This document shows, one piece after another, positions 1 through 9,102 of a stretch of DNA of 38,778 nt (positions are counted from its first letter, which is position 1; each line of letters begins with the position of its first letter). The notes under the pieces are model-generated. The model searched no databases, was not told where the DNA came from, and saw only the letters and a program-made list of their open reading frames with translations. Made by a program: the position numbers and the translations under genes. The stretch is from IMG/VR virus record IMGVR_UViG_3300020204_000159, positions 1-38,778 of that record. One strand, written 5' to 3'. This stretch comes from a virus.

Positions 1-3000
1 TTTGGTAAAGCTTGGAAAGCTTTCGGTTTTGGAGCTCGTTTGATAAACCCAATTGAATTATTGCCAATTGCATCAAGAGTCGTTTTTGGCAAAGATATTG
101 AAACTGGTGAAAAAGTATCTGGAAAGGGAAGGCTGAAAGAGGTTGGTATTCTTGCCGGTGCTGTTGTTGCTCTTCTAACGGGTGCAAAACTATTAAAACC
201 AATTGCAAAAACAGTTGGCACAAAGGTTGCACCAAATCTAGTTTCTAGGATTTCTAAATCCCTTGCGGGACGGGGCGATGAATTGTACGCAAGAATGAAT
301 CTTGGCAATTCTCTTTCAAAGACACCCTCATCGGTTGCGGGAGCTCTGGGGCTTTATGCAACTCCAGAATTAAGCAAGCTTGGATCTTTTATGCAAGGGC
401 AGGTAATGCCAAAAATGCAAATAAAAGAACCTTTAATTAATAAATTTATTAAACCAGCAAAATTGAACTTAAAAGCTATTAAAGATCAATTGGCTTATAG
501 GAAAATGGCCAAAGAACACTTTGGCAGTGTTCGTGAGTTGGAAGATACTTTTATAAATGTTTCTTATGGAACTTCCCCCCCTCGGTGGCGAAGTGCGGCC
601 TTTGATATATTGAGACCTGGATCTGATATTCCCCGCCCTCCTTGGGGACAGATGCAAGGAGATCCCCCTAGCCCAATTTTCAATGCTTTAGTGGCAAGTG
701 AGCGAAGGGAAGAGCTTCTTGATTTTTTGAGATCACAACCGGCCAATCGGAATTACTCAATTGATCGATTTTTCCGAGGTCCCGCCCGAATCCCAAGACC
801 CCCATCATTTCGTGACGCTTTTTTACCAGATGAACCGCCACAATATGAGTCATTTCTTCAAAAGTTTTTTGCTGAAAGGTTTGTAAGCCGAACTCTTGGC
901 AGTCTTTTAATACAAAAATATTCTAATTTTACTAATTATATAAAAAATATACCAAATAATTTTAGGTCTTATTTTGGTCTCAATAATCCAATATTAGACA
1001 CAAATATAACTTCCAATTATAGGCGCGTCGTGGACGACTATCTGGGAATTGATCGGTGGATTTATCAACGTCCGCAATCACCCAGCCAACGCTCAGATCC
1101 TCTGATGGGTTTCCCAGCATTCGGCTATAGACCACTGTCTCCAGGGAGGATGAGAGACCTCACGCCCGTTGAATTGAGACCAACACTAAAGAACCCCATA
1201 GCAAGACCAACAAGCCCACAAAGACGAGCGCTAGAGGAGCAGCGAGAGTTGTTGCTAAGACAACAAGAAGAAGCCATGAGGATTGCAACCCAAGTTGAAA
1301 GAGGAATAATGATTGGCTCTCATGGTCCATTGACTACTTCAGATAGGCTTGCTGAAATTAGACAAACCCTTGACCGGATGTATTCGGCTAATTTGCCTGG
1401 AGCGAATCAGACGCTTTCTGCGGCTGATATTCCAGGTATACCTAGAAGAATTCCTCTTACTTGGCAAGAATACGGGGAAAGTCTTCGGATAGATCAAGAA
1501 GGTCGAGCATTAATTGATGAATTATACTCTACTACAAGAATAAGAGATGTGTTAAATCAAACAGATCCTGTCGCAGTTCTTGTAAAAAAAATTTCTGAAT
1601 TTGTTCGTAGATCAATACCGTTCTCAAATGAATTGACTTTAGATGAAATTAAAAGAATAATAAAACAAGCAGAAAAAGGAAATGAATATGTTTTTGGTCT
1701 TGGCCCCGATCCTGACGGCTTTAATGTTTTTCAATTATTAGATGAAAAAAGACGAACAGACATACTAGATTTCCTGAGGAATATGGATCCCGCCTTTGCC
1801 CCGAGGGGCGATATGAACTTACTTTCGGACCCTCAGTCTGAAGCAGTGTTTAGGAGACTTATTTCTATGAGTTATCACACTGGAGGGAATGAGATAGGAA
1901 TTTCAGGTCTCTATTCGGCAAACGACCCAAGGAACCCGATGGCGAACCGCTCTACATTAAAAGCAATGCTCAAAAGTATGGCATTTCTTTTTGATAGGGT
2001 TATTGTTCCTAGGAATATAACTATGGCCAGATCAGGTAGCACAAATCCTTTTTCTGAGAATTTTGGTCGGTCTGTTCGTGAGATGTTGCCTGGTGTTGAC
2101 TGGCGAATAACTGGGGGCGATCTCGCTGGTACCCAAAACGATATTGCGCAAACGTGGTTAAATATACCCTGGAAAGTAAAGATGTTGGACCTTTGGAGGG
2201 GCAGTCATATTGCCCTACAGAAGAATCCATTATCTGATATGTATGAAAGATTAAGAGTGGAAACGGTTGTTGCTCACTTAGCGCAGTATCGCAACCAAGC
2301 TAGAGGAATCTTAAAACCATTGCAAGAAAAGATTCCAACAAATACAAGAGTACATCCAGATGCCGCTGATGGTGCTTCTTCTCCATGGGCACAACCACTG
2401 CCAAGAAGAATAGCAACTAATTCCACAAGAAGAGCTGAAACATCTGAAACTCAGCAGCATGCAGACTCCATGAGAGACATTGAATTAGAAAATGCAGAAA
2501 TGGCATATAGAGAAGCAGAAAGAAGAGCCATTGAAGAGACGGCCGCGATCGTGGACGAGATGAGAGAAAACGTTAACAGAACCTTAAACAACATTCGCCT
2601 TGTCTTGAGTTCAGAAGAGATAGCATATATTCAAAGTTCAAGAGAAGATGAGATACAAGAACTCCTAGACCAGCTGCGGATCGAGAGAGGTCTCCCGCCC
2701 GATCCTGACGGAAGTTTTACTGGTGGTTTAATCCCAAGATTCTTTAAGGGTGGAATTGTAAAAGAATTTGGAAAACAAATAGGGGAAAACAAACAAGTTG
2801 CACAAGAAAGAGCTGAATTTGAAAAACAAAAGAAAAACGGTGGTTTATCCGAAAAATGGTGGAATTTGGTACAGCCAAAAGAATCAGCGCACGGCTGGGC
2901 AGAGGACGCGGATAAAGTTGGCTATACTTCTAAGAAAAAAACTGGTGGCTTAAGTATAAATAATAAAGCTTGGAAAGACTTTGGCGGTACATTGCTATAC

Positions 3001-3786
3001 GGCAATCCACAAACAGCAGGTCAAGCGTCCCCTTTGCAACAAATGCTGGTTGCTAATAGAATGGCTGCTCTTGGTTGGGACTCTAATTTTATGGACGAAA
3101 ACTGGACCAAGAAAACTGCTGACACTAAGAAAGATTCGGTAGGTCTTGGGGGCTGGACTACTATAGCAAAACCAAATGAATCAAAAAAATTAAGACTTGA
3201 GGGGTGGAAGCCAAGATCGGAAAAGGCACTTCGTAACCCGCTTGATTGGGATGCAAAATCAAGAAAAGAATTTTTCCCCGGCGGAGAAGATGTTTATAGA
3301 AAAAGACAGCTTTACTTAGACGGGTACCGAGCAAAAGGACGCTTCCAAGGGGGGCGGATCACAGGTCTGTCGGACCTTGGAGTGCCAGCAATTCTTCATG
3401 GCGGAGAATATGTTATTAACAAAGCATCAGTTGATAAATACGGTATTGATCTCCTTTCAAGAATAAATAAAGGGATATTTAGTGGGGCTAAACAATACAA
3501 AGTCGGTGGCTATGTCAGCAACATCTCTGTCCCGGAAATACCAAAGTATGTTCCACCAATGTCAACATATGCAAAAATTGTAAACGGAGGAGTTGGAGTA
3601 CAAAGTCTAAATTCTGAAAGTACTCATAATTATAACTTCTATGTTGATAACTTTATTGGTGAAAAAGAATGGTTTAATTCAATGATGAGGGAATACAATG
3701 TAAAGGTTGTCCCAGCCAACCAAAAACAAGCCGGTCTTGAATCAAGGGTTATAACAACATATAATGGCTTGAATAGAGGAATGTAA
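1..3786 (+). CDS. Tape-measure protein, C-terminal part (5' end outside window)
   Basis: The reading frame is open from base 1, so the first visible TTG at 40 is not the true start; at least 1261 residues are visible. The tape-measure protein fixes tail length and is threaded through the tail tube. Supporting features are its great length, its position just upstream of small tail proteins, a hydrophobic stretch near the visible N-terminus (about 35-55), a long charged helical region in the middle (Arg/Glu-rich, about residues 810-900), and near the C-terminus the block 'VPAILHGGEYVINK', which is typical of phage tape-measure C-termini. The middle is rich in Pro and Arg. It overlaps the next gene by one base (taATG at 3784-3788). 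No lytic transglycosylase or peptidase motif was seen in the visible part. Confidence 0.85.
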   Translation, partial: FGKAWKAFGFGARLINPIELLPIASRVVFGKDIETGEKVSGKGRLKEVGILAGAVVALLTGAKLLKPIAKTVGTKVAPNLVSRISKSLAGRGDELYARMNLGNSLSKTPSSVAGALGLYATPELSKLGSFMQGQVMPKMQIKEPLINKFIKPAKLNLKAIKDQLAYRKMAKEHFGSVRELEDTFINVSYGTSPPRWRSAAFDILRPGSDIPRPPWGQMQGDPPSPIFNALVASERREELLDFLRSQPANRNYSIDRFFRGPARIPRPPSFRDAFLPDEPPQYESFLQKFFAERFVSRTLGSLLIQKYSNFTNYIKNIPNNFRSYFGLNNPILDTNITSNYRRVVDDYLGIDRWIYQRPQSPSQRSDPLMGFPAFGYRPLSPGRMRDLTPVELRPTLKNPIARPTSPQRRALEEQRELLLRQQEEAMRIATQVERGIMIGSHGPLTTSDRLAEIRQTLDRMYSANLPGANQTLSAADIPGIPRRIPLTWQEYGESLRIDQEGRALIDELYSTTRIRDVLNQTDPVAVLVKKISEFVRRSIPFSNELTLDEIKRIIKQAEKGNEYVFGLGPDPDGFNVFQLLDEKRRTDILDFLRNMDPAFAPRGDMNLLSDPQSEAVFRRLISMSYHTGGNEIGISGLYSANDPRNPMANRSTLKAMLKSMAFLFDRVIVPRNITMARSGSTNPFSENFGRSVREMLPGVDWRITGGDLAGTQNDIAQTWLNIPWKVKMLDLWRGSHIALQKNPLSDMYERLRVETVVAHLAQYRNQARGILKPLQEKIPTNTRVHPDAADGASSPWAQPLPRRIATNSTRRAETSETQQHADSMRDIELENAEMAYREAERRAIEETAAIVDEMRENVNRTLNNIRLVLSSEEIAYIQSSREDEIQELLDQLRIERGLPPDPDGSFTGGLIPRFFKGGIVKEFGKQIGENKQVAQERAEFEKQKKNGGLSEKWWNLVQPKESAHGWAEDADKVGYTSKKKTGGLSINNKAWKDFGGTLLYGNPQTAGQASPLQQMLVANRMAALGWDSNFMDENWTKKTADTKKDSVGLGGWTTIAKPNESKKLRLEGWKPRSEKALRNPLDWDAKSRKEFFPGGEDVYRKRQLYLDGYRAKGRFQGGRITGLSDLGVPAILHGGEYVINKASVDKYGIDLLSRINKGIFSGAKQYKVGGYVSNISVPEIPKYVPPMSTYAKIVNGGVGVQSLNSESTHNYNFYVDNFIGEKEWFNSMMREYNVKVVPANQKQAGLESRVITTYNGLNRGM

Positions 3787-4181
3787 TGACAATTGTAAGT
3801 TTTTTGTCTTTAAATAATCAAGAAATTACCGAGCAGGGCCGACAAATAAATGATGTGATAAACATTAATGCCTCAGAAGTTGAACTGGACTCTGGCTCCA
3901 AAAGAAGATATTACAGGTCTATTAAAAGAACATTTTCTTTTCAATGGGATTATTTGCCATCTCTTTCTTCAAAAACAATAGACAATAGAAAAGGGCGGGA
4001 TTATTTAAAGTCGCTTACAGCAATTGCAAATAAAATACCAATGAAAATAAAAATTACAGCAGATGAGAATGCTGAAACAATAGATGTATATCTCCAATCT
4101 TATTCGGAATCTCTTATAAGAAGAGAAATTTCTCAAGGTTGTGATTATTATAGAGTTAACATGGTTTTTGAGGAAGTGTAA
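3786..4181 (+). CDS. Small tail protein, paralogue of the next gene's C-terminal domain
   Basis: 131 residues, with the start overlapping the tape-measure stop by one base. The sequence shares an ordered set of blocks with the last 130 residues of the following protein: a Tyr-Tyr pair after a basic run (RRYYRS), WDYLPS, GRDYL, SYSESLIRRE and a terminal EEV. That makes the two proteins related by duplication. By position between tape measure and the large hub-like protein, it is likely a distal tail or baseplate component. I do not recognise a named family. Translational coupling on both sides suggests it is made with the other tail proteins. Confidence 0.75.
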   Translation: MTIVSFLSLNNQEITEQGRQINDVININASEVELDSGSKRRYYRSIKRTFSFQWDYLPSLSSKTIDNRKGRDYLKSLTAIANKIPMKIKITADENAETIDVYLQSYSESLIRREISQGCDYYRVNMVFEEV

Positions 4182-5182
4182 TGTCTAACGAAGAATTTAC
4201 ATATGAGATTACAGCAAATGCTTCTGGTGAAAAGTTCTACAACGGAGGCCCAATTATCGGAATTGCTGCCGTCCTTTCTATTGAGTCAGAACAAACAGCA
4301 GTTGCAGGAAAAATTGTAAAAGCAGACTCTGCTCTGTCGTTTGAATCAAATCTAACCGCTTTGGCTGGTCTAATTCAAACAGTTAGTTCAATACTCAGTA
4401 TTGATGGCGCAACGGTCGTTGTTGGAATTTACATTTTAAAAGCTTTGGTAATTGCCGATGCGAGTGTGGACCTAAGCGCAACTTCTCTTGCCATTAGGTA
4501 TGCCATACCAGCGACGCAAACAGGCAATCTTTCTACAAACATTACATCTTTAAAAATAATAAAGGCTGCTGTTAATCTTGATTCAAATTTAAACACAACC
4601 ATAAATGCAAAAATTATCAAACTCTTAAGTGCAAACCTGTCTGGTTCTTCGTTGTTTGTGTTGCTGGCTGGCGAAATTCTTTTATTAAAAGCAAATTTGT
4701 CAATAGTCACAGGTCTGGTTGTTGCTGACATACTCAGAATAACCTCAACAAGCCGCTTCCCAGGTTCAATTGTTTCTTTAATCGTTTTAGACGACAAGCC
4801 TCTCACCGCTCAAAATAGAAATATTAGTTATGATGTTGGTCAAGTAAAAGTTGAAAAAATAAATTGGAATTCTAAAAAATCTAGATATTATAAATCAAGT
4901 ACTCCAAATAAAATGGTTGTAAAAATTGGCTGGGAATGGTTGCCATCTAAAAAATATGAAACTTTTGATAAAAGAGAAGCCAGGGATTATATAAGAGAAA
5001 TTGCAAGCGACATGAATTCTCATATTTTGAAAATTATAAGTTACGGTACGAATCCTCAAGATTTGCCGGTTGAGACGAGTTATAATGTATTTGTAAAGTC
5101 CTACACAGAAGACATTGTGAGAAGAGATTTAACTCAGAATGTTTATTTTTATAAATGCGATTTAGAGTTGGAGGAAGTTTAA
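4181..5182 (+). CDS. Tail protein with N-terminal hydrophobic repeats and a duplicated C-terminal domain
   Basis: 333 residues, coupled on both sides by one-base overlaps (taATG). Residues about 25-205 form roughly eight imperfect repeats of about 20-25 residues built on the pattern 'LS...S.LTA.A..I..A'; they are rich in Ala, Leu, Ile, Val and Ser. The C-terminal 130 residues match the preceding protein block by block (RYYKSS, WEWLPS, ARDYI, SYTEDIVRRD, EEV). The architecture suggests the same structural fold with a repeat extension added. The repeats could form an elongated or surface-exposed part of the tail tip. Function beyond tail structure is not known to me. The repeats resemble membrane segments in hydrophobicity but are broken by Ser, Asn and Asp every few residues, so a membrane role is unlikely. 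Confidence 0.75.
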   Translation: MSNEEFTYEITANASGEKFYNGGPIIGIAAVLSIESEQTAVAGKIVKADSALSFESNLTALAGLIQTVSSILSIDGATVVVGIYILKALVIADASVDLSATSLAIRYAIPATQTGNLSTNITSLKIIKAAVNLDSNLNTTINAKIIKLLSANLSGSSLFVLLAGEILLLKANLSIVTGLVVADILRITSTSRFPGSIVSLIVLDDKPLTAQNRNISYDVGQVKVEKINWNSKKSRYYKSSTPNKMVVKIGWEWLPSKKYETFDKREARDYIREIASDMNSHILKIISYGTNPQDLPVETSYNVFVKSYTEDIVRRDLTQNVYFYKCDLELEEV

Positions 5183-8100
5183 TGCTAACGCAAGATATGC
5201 ACGGCAAAACGCTGTCCAACTCATTTTCTAGTGCTACGAATGCATATGCACAAAGGGTCAAACCTAAAATTTTAATTACATTTTTAGATAATAGACATGT
5301 AGAAAATCTTACGATAGCAACAAATGATACATATTCCAACACATCTCGGGGGACTAGGAGTACTCAAATGGCGGGGACCACTCTCCAATCTGGGTTTTAC
5401 TTTAAACCGGAACAATCAATGAGCGGTTCTGAACGCCAAACTTTTGCTTGGGCTGTCTGTAATGATAAAGATGAGCACGGTCAAGTTATTAGAGCAAATG
5501 GCAACTGGTACGCAATGCCATCAGACACAGAAGATAATTTTAAATTTGGTTGGAGATCAAATGCTAAATCAACATCATCAACATATGCCGATGGCGGTTT
5601 TGCGTTTACTACATCCCCTTATGTTGAGTATACTTTTACACAAAGAAAAATAAATAAGATAAAAATTGTAACATCTGAATATTTCGGCAAGGTTCAATGG
5701 TATAGAATAGAAGCTTACAATAACACACTGTCAAAAATTTATGATCAGTACGGTGAAATGGGCAAAGACGAATATTATAAAATTCATAATATTCCAGATA
5801 CTGCTGGAACATACGATATTTATCAAATTAAACTTACAATTTTAAGTACTAGAAATAAACTAGACAATGCTCGGATAATGGAAGTTGTTCCAATTTATGA
5901 GGTTGATGTTACAGACTATGTAATTAGTCACTCAGTGGATAGGGTGGGGGAATTGTATGAAAATTCCATTCCTATCGGAGGAGGTGGCTCAAGCACGGCC
6001 TCTATTACTCTTGATAATACAACAAAACATTTCAGTCCTTTTAATGATAATTCACTATACGGCAAGTATATGAAAAAAGATCTTAAAGTTAACATATATA
6101 ACGGTTGGCAAATTGTAAAAAGCAACTCTTTACTCGTTAACACTGTTTTGACAGCAAACATGAATACGACCTCAAACAGCCTCACAGTTTTGGACGCGGC
6201 AGGATTTTTGAATGGAAATGCAACAAACAACTTTATTTTGACAATTTCTCCAAACAAACTAAATGAAGAAATGGTTTTGTGCTCCACAAGAACAGATAAA
6301 ACCGTGACAATTTTAGAACGCGGGTTTGGTACGACAACAGCTTCTTCTCACACTTCTGGAGAAGTTGTGTCTTTTGATCCTTTTGAATACATTGACTTTG
6401 GAGAATTCTATATTGATGAGTGGACTGGCGGAAGTTCAATGGAGGTTTCTGTTAAGTGCATTGATAAAACAAAATTTTTAACTGAAAAACAAATTACTAA
6501 AGGTTTCCATATTCAAAACGCAACTGTTGGAGAAGCCATTGAAAACTTAATGATGTTGACAAATATTTCAAAAAAAGAATCAAATCAAATCTATCCATTC
6601 AACGATTATGGAAGAAAAAACGCAATTGCGCTGTATTCGTTTTCAGAATTTTCTCCAGATAAAACGGGTGTGGCAATCACCCCAGGACAGGGGTTGAGAC
6701 TGCGTGCTTGGAAAATTGAAGTAGGTAAAGAAAACACTCTTAAAGATATTGTCGCTGACGCTCTTGACCGAGAGCTTTCAGCATACGACAGGGCTTTAAG
6801 AATTAAACCTTACATTCCTGCTTCTTATGTTTCATACAGCACCTCTGCGTCGGGCGTTTACGGATTCAACTCAAACACTCAGTTGTGCCTAGACATTTCA
6901 GATTTTGCTTTTATTCCAAGTATTAATGGAGTTTTGCAAAGCGTAAACTCAACAGCTCAAAGTGAATATTTTAATGGGGTTGTTGACGGATATTTTGTTC
7001 CTACTCAAAGTGGAGACTACTCTATTAATATTTCAACAAGAAATGCGGGGATTAGGGCGTACTTAGATAATACAATAATTCTTGATTATTGGAATTTAAA
7101 TGCAACGGCAACTGCAACAAGAAATTTGACATCTTATGAATATTTGGGATTCTATTTAAATTTAGATGCCGGTGTGCCTTATAAATTAAGAATTGAATTC
7201 TACCATGGAGCTGGCGCTCAAGGTAGCGGGAGCAGTTTCCAATTGAAACTATATAGCCAACTTTCTGGGTCAGGTCAAGTGCAGATCCCCGTCAGTTCTG
7301 CGTACACAACTGTCGCAGAGGATGCTGTTGGCTCAAGAAATGTGACATCTGTAAAAAATTCTAAAAACAGAAATCATTACAGAAATGACGGAAAGTATAT
7401 TGGTCCTGTTGAAATTAATCAAACAACCGGACTTGTTTCAGAGCCAGGAAGCAAATCTGTAAAAGTTGTAACGTCTTCTTCCATAGTAATTCCTTATGAC
7501 GAATCTCTAGATTTAGAAAATACAAATTCTTCTAAATATAACGATGGAGAATTTACTATTGAATTATATGTAAAATTTCCTAATGGAACTTTTAGCAATA
7601 GCGGAACATATATAACAAATGTAACTACAGCAAATTCCGTTAATTATGGTTATACATTTTTTTATAATAACTCTGGAAATGGTTTTACATTAAATGGTAG
7701 CAATGGAAATAAAATAGTATCTACAAATACGGCCTTAGATCCTGATAAATGGCAACACATTTGTGTAACAAAAAAAAATAAAGTTATAAAATATTATTTA
7801 AACGGCCAACATAAAGCCACAGAAAGCAACTCCATAGTTTCTACATTTGGTTTGGGAGACATCACAATTGCTAATGCTGGTAAAGATTTTTTAATTGATG
7901 AGTTGATTATATATAACAAGTGTTTAGATGGAGACGAAATTCGCAATAGATATATTGCAACACAAATTAAACCACTAACAAAATTTCCACATTTATACGG
8001 AAACGAAAAGAGTGTGAAGGCAATTATTGATGATATTGCACTTGGTGATTTTGGCAGATTCTTTGTTGATGAAAATAATAAATTTACTTATTACCATTTT

Positions 8101-9102
8101 TATAGATTTTATGAACCATCAATTGACCAACACTACTCTGTGCAAAAACAAATATCAGGCAACTCTCACATCGTTTCAGCAGAATATAATGTACAATTAC
8201 AAGTTAATAAAGTAACTGTTGAGGTTACAGACGAAATTCCTGCTTTGACATCCAGGAGACCTGTGTGGAACGCAACAGAGGGCTCTACACTTGGTGCTGT
8301 TACTTTAAGAAATAATATATCTTCATCATCTAATAGCATACCTGTAAATACAACAAATACTCCTCCTTTTAGTCAAAGCGGTTATATTAAAATAAGTAAC
8401 GAAATTATTAAATATAATGATTTAGATTCACAAAATTTTTTAAATGTTGAAAGAGGGATGTTTGACACAACACCATCTGCTCATTATGCAAACGATCCTG
8501 TCAGAGAATCTAGGTATTATGAAATTAAATATGAAGGAGCCCCAGTTTTTAATATCCTGTTCCCTTTCGTTACGGCAGCAAACGCTGCTTTTAGATCGCC
8601 ACCGCTTCTGGAAATTTCTAAATTCAACACAACGCCGTATTTTGCCGAACTCGTTTTATCAGCGACCTCGGCGCTTCCTAGCGGTAATCTAGCGTACATT
8701 CAGGGCACAAACCCTTTAACGGGGGAGCAAGAGGCAACATCTATCTCTGGTGTCCCAGTGATTGGTCAATCTGGTTCTAACCAAGTTAAAAAACAAGTGG
8801 CATCTTTGTCTGAATCTATAAGAAGATATGGTTTAAAAGAAGTCGTAATTAATAATCCATATATTATGGACCCTGTAAAAGCACAAACCATAGCAGATTT
8901 TTTAATATCAAAATTTACAACACCAATGCCTGTCGTGGATGTTACGAGCATTGCCATCCCGCAAATTCAAATTGGTGATAGAATTGAAATAACTGAATTG
9001 TTAAGTTTGGATATTACAAATGTTAGTTATTGGGTTATTTCTCATAGCATTTCTTTTGGCGACACAATTGAACATAAAATTTTATTAAGAAAGGCGGAGT
9101 AA
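5182..9102 (+). CDS. Large tail/hub protein with PA14-like and LamG-like domains
   Basis: 1306 residues. I chose ATG 5182 because it overlaps the previous stop by one base and has GGAGG upstream; an earlier in-frame ATG (5155) lies inside the previous gene. The N-terminal third looks like tail hub or baseplate sequence. About residues 565-695 resemble a PA14/GLEYA sugar-binding fold ('GYFVPTQSGDYSINI', then 'IRAYLDNTIILDYW'). About 760-930 resemble a LamG/concanavalin-like domain ('FTIELYVKFPNG', 'KWQHICVTKKN', 'YYLNGQ', 'IDELIIYN'). The C-terminal region has a short beta-rich end ('VISHSISFGDTIEHKILL') seen at the end of phage hub and endopeptidase-tail proteins. It probably contacts the cell surface, with the two inserted domains binding host glycans. 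No catalytic hydrolase motif is visible. Confidence 0.8.
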   Translation: MLTQDMHGKTLSNSFSSATNAYAQRVKPKILITFLDNRHVENLTIATNDTYSNTSRGTRSTQMAGTTLQSGFYFKPEQSMSGSERQTFAWAVCNDKDEHGQVIRANGNWYAMPSDTEDNFKFGWRSNAKSTSSTYADGGFAFTTSPYVEYTFTQRKINKIKIVTSEYFGKVQWYRIEAYNNTLSKIYDQYGEMGKDEYYKIHNIPDTAGTYDIYQIKLTILSTRNKLDNARIMEVVPIYEVDVTDYVISHSVDRVGELYENSIPIGGGGSSTASITLDNTTKHFSPFNDNSLYGKYMKKDLKVNIYNGWQIVKSNSLLVNTVLTANMNTTSNSLTVLDAAGFLNGNATNNFILTISPNKLNEEMVLCSTRTDKTVTILERGFGTTTASSHTSGEVVSFDPFEYIDFGEFYIDEWTGGSSMEVSVKCIDKTKFLTEKQITKGFHIQNATVGEAIENLMMLTNISKKESNQIYPFNDYGRKNAIALYSFSEFSPDKTGVAITPGQGLRLRAWKIEVGKENTLKDIVADALDRELSAYDRALRIKPYIPASYVSYSTSASGVYGFNSNTQLCLDISDFAFIPSINGVLQSVNSTAQSEYFNGVVDGYFVPTQSGDYSINISTRNAGIRAYLDNTIILDYWNLNATATATRNLTSYEYLGFYLNLDAGVPYKLRIEFYHGAGAQGSGSSFQLKLYSQLSGSGQVQIPVSSAYTTVAEDAVGSRNVTSVKNSKNRNHYRNDGKYIGPVEINQTTGLVSEPGSKSVKVVTSSSIVIPYDESLDLENTNSSKYNDGEFTIELYVKFPNGTFSNSGTYITNVTTANSVNYGYTFFYNNSGNGFTLNGSNGNKIVSTNTALDPDKWQHICVTKKNKVIKYYLNGQHKATESNSIVSTFGLGDITIANAGKDFLIDELIIYNKCLDGDEIRNRYIATQIKPLTKFPHLYGNEKSVKAIIDDIALGDFGRFFVDENNKFTYYHFYRFYEPSIDQHYSVQKQISGNSHIVSAEYNVQLQVNKVTVEVTDEIPALTSRRPVWNATEGSTLGAVTLRNNISSSSNSIPVNTTNTPPFSQSGYIKISNEIIKYNDLDSQNFLNVERGMFDTTPSAHYANDPVRESRYYEIKYEGAPVFNILFPFVTAANAAFRSPPLLEISKFNTTPYFAELVLSATSALPSGNLAYIQGTNPLTGEQEATSISGVPVIGQSGSNQVKKQVASLSESIRRYGLKEVVINNPYIMDPVKAQTIADFLISKFTTPMPVVDVTSIAIPQIQIGDRIEITELLSLDITNVSYWVISHSISFGDTIEHKILLRKAE

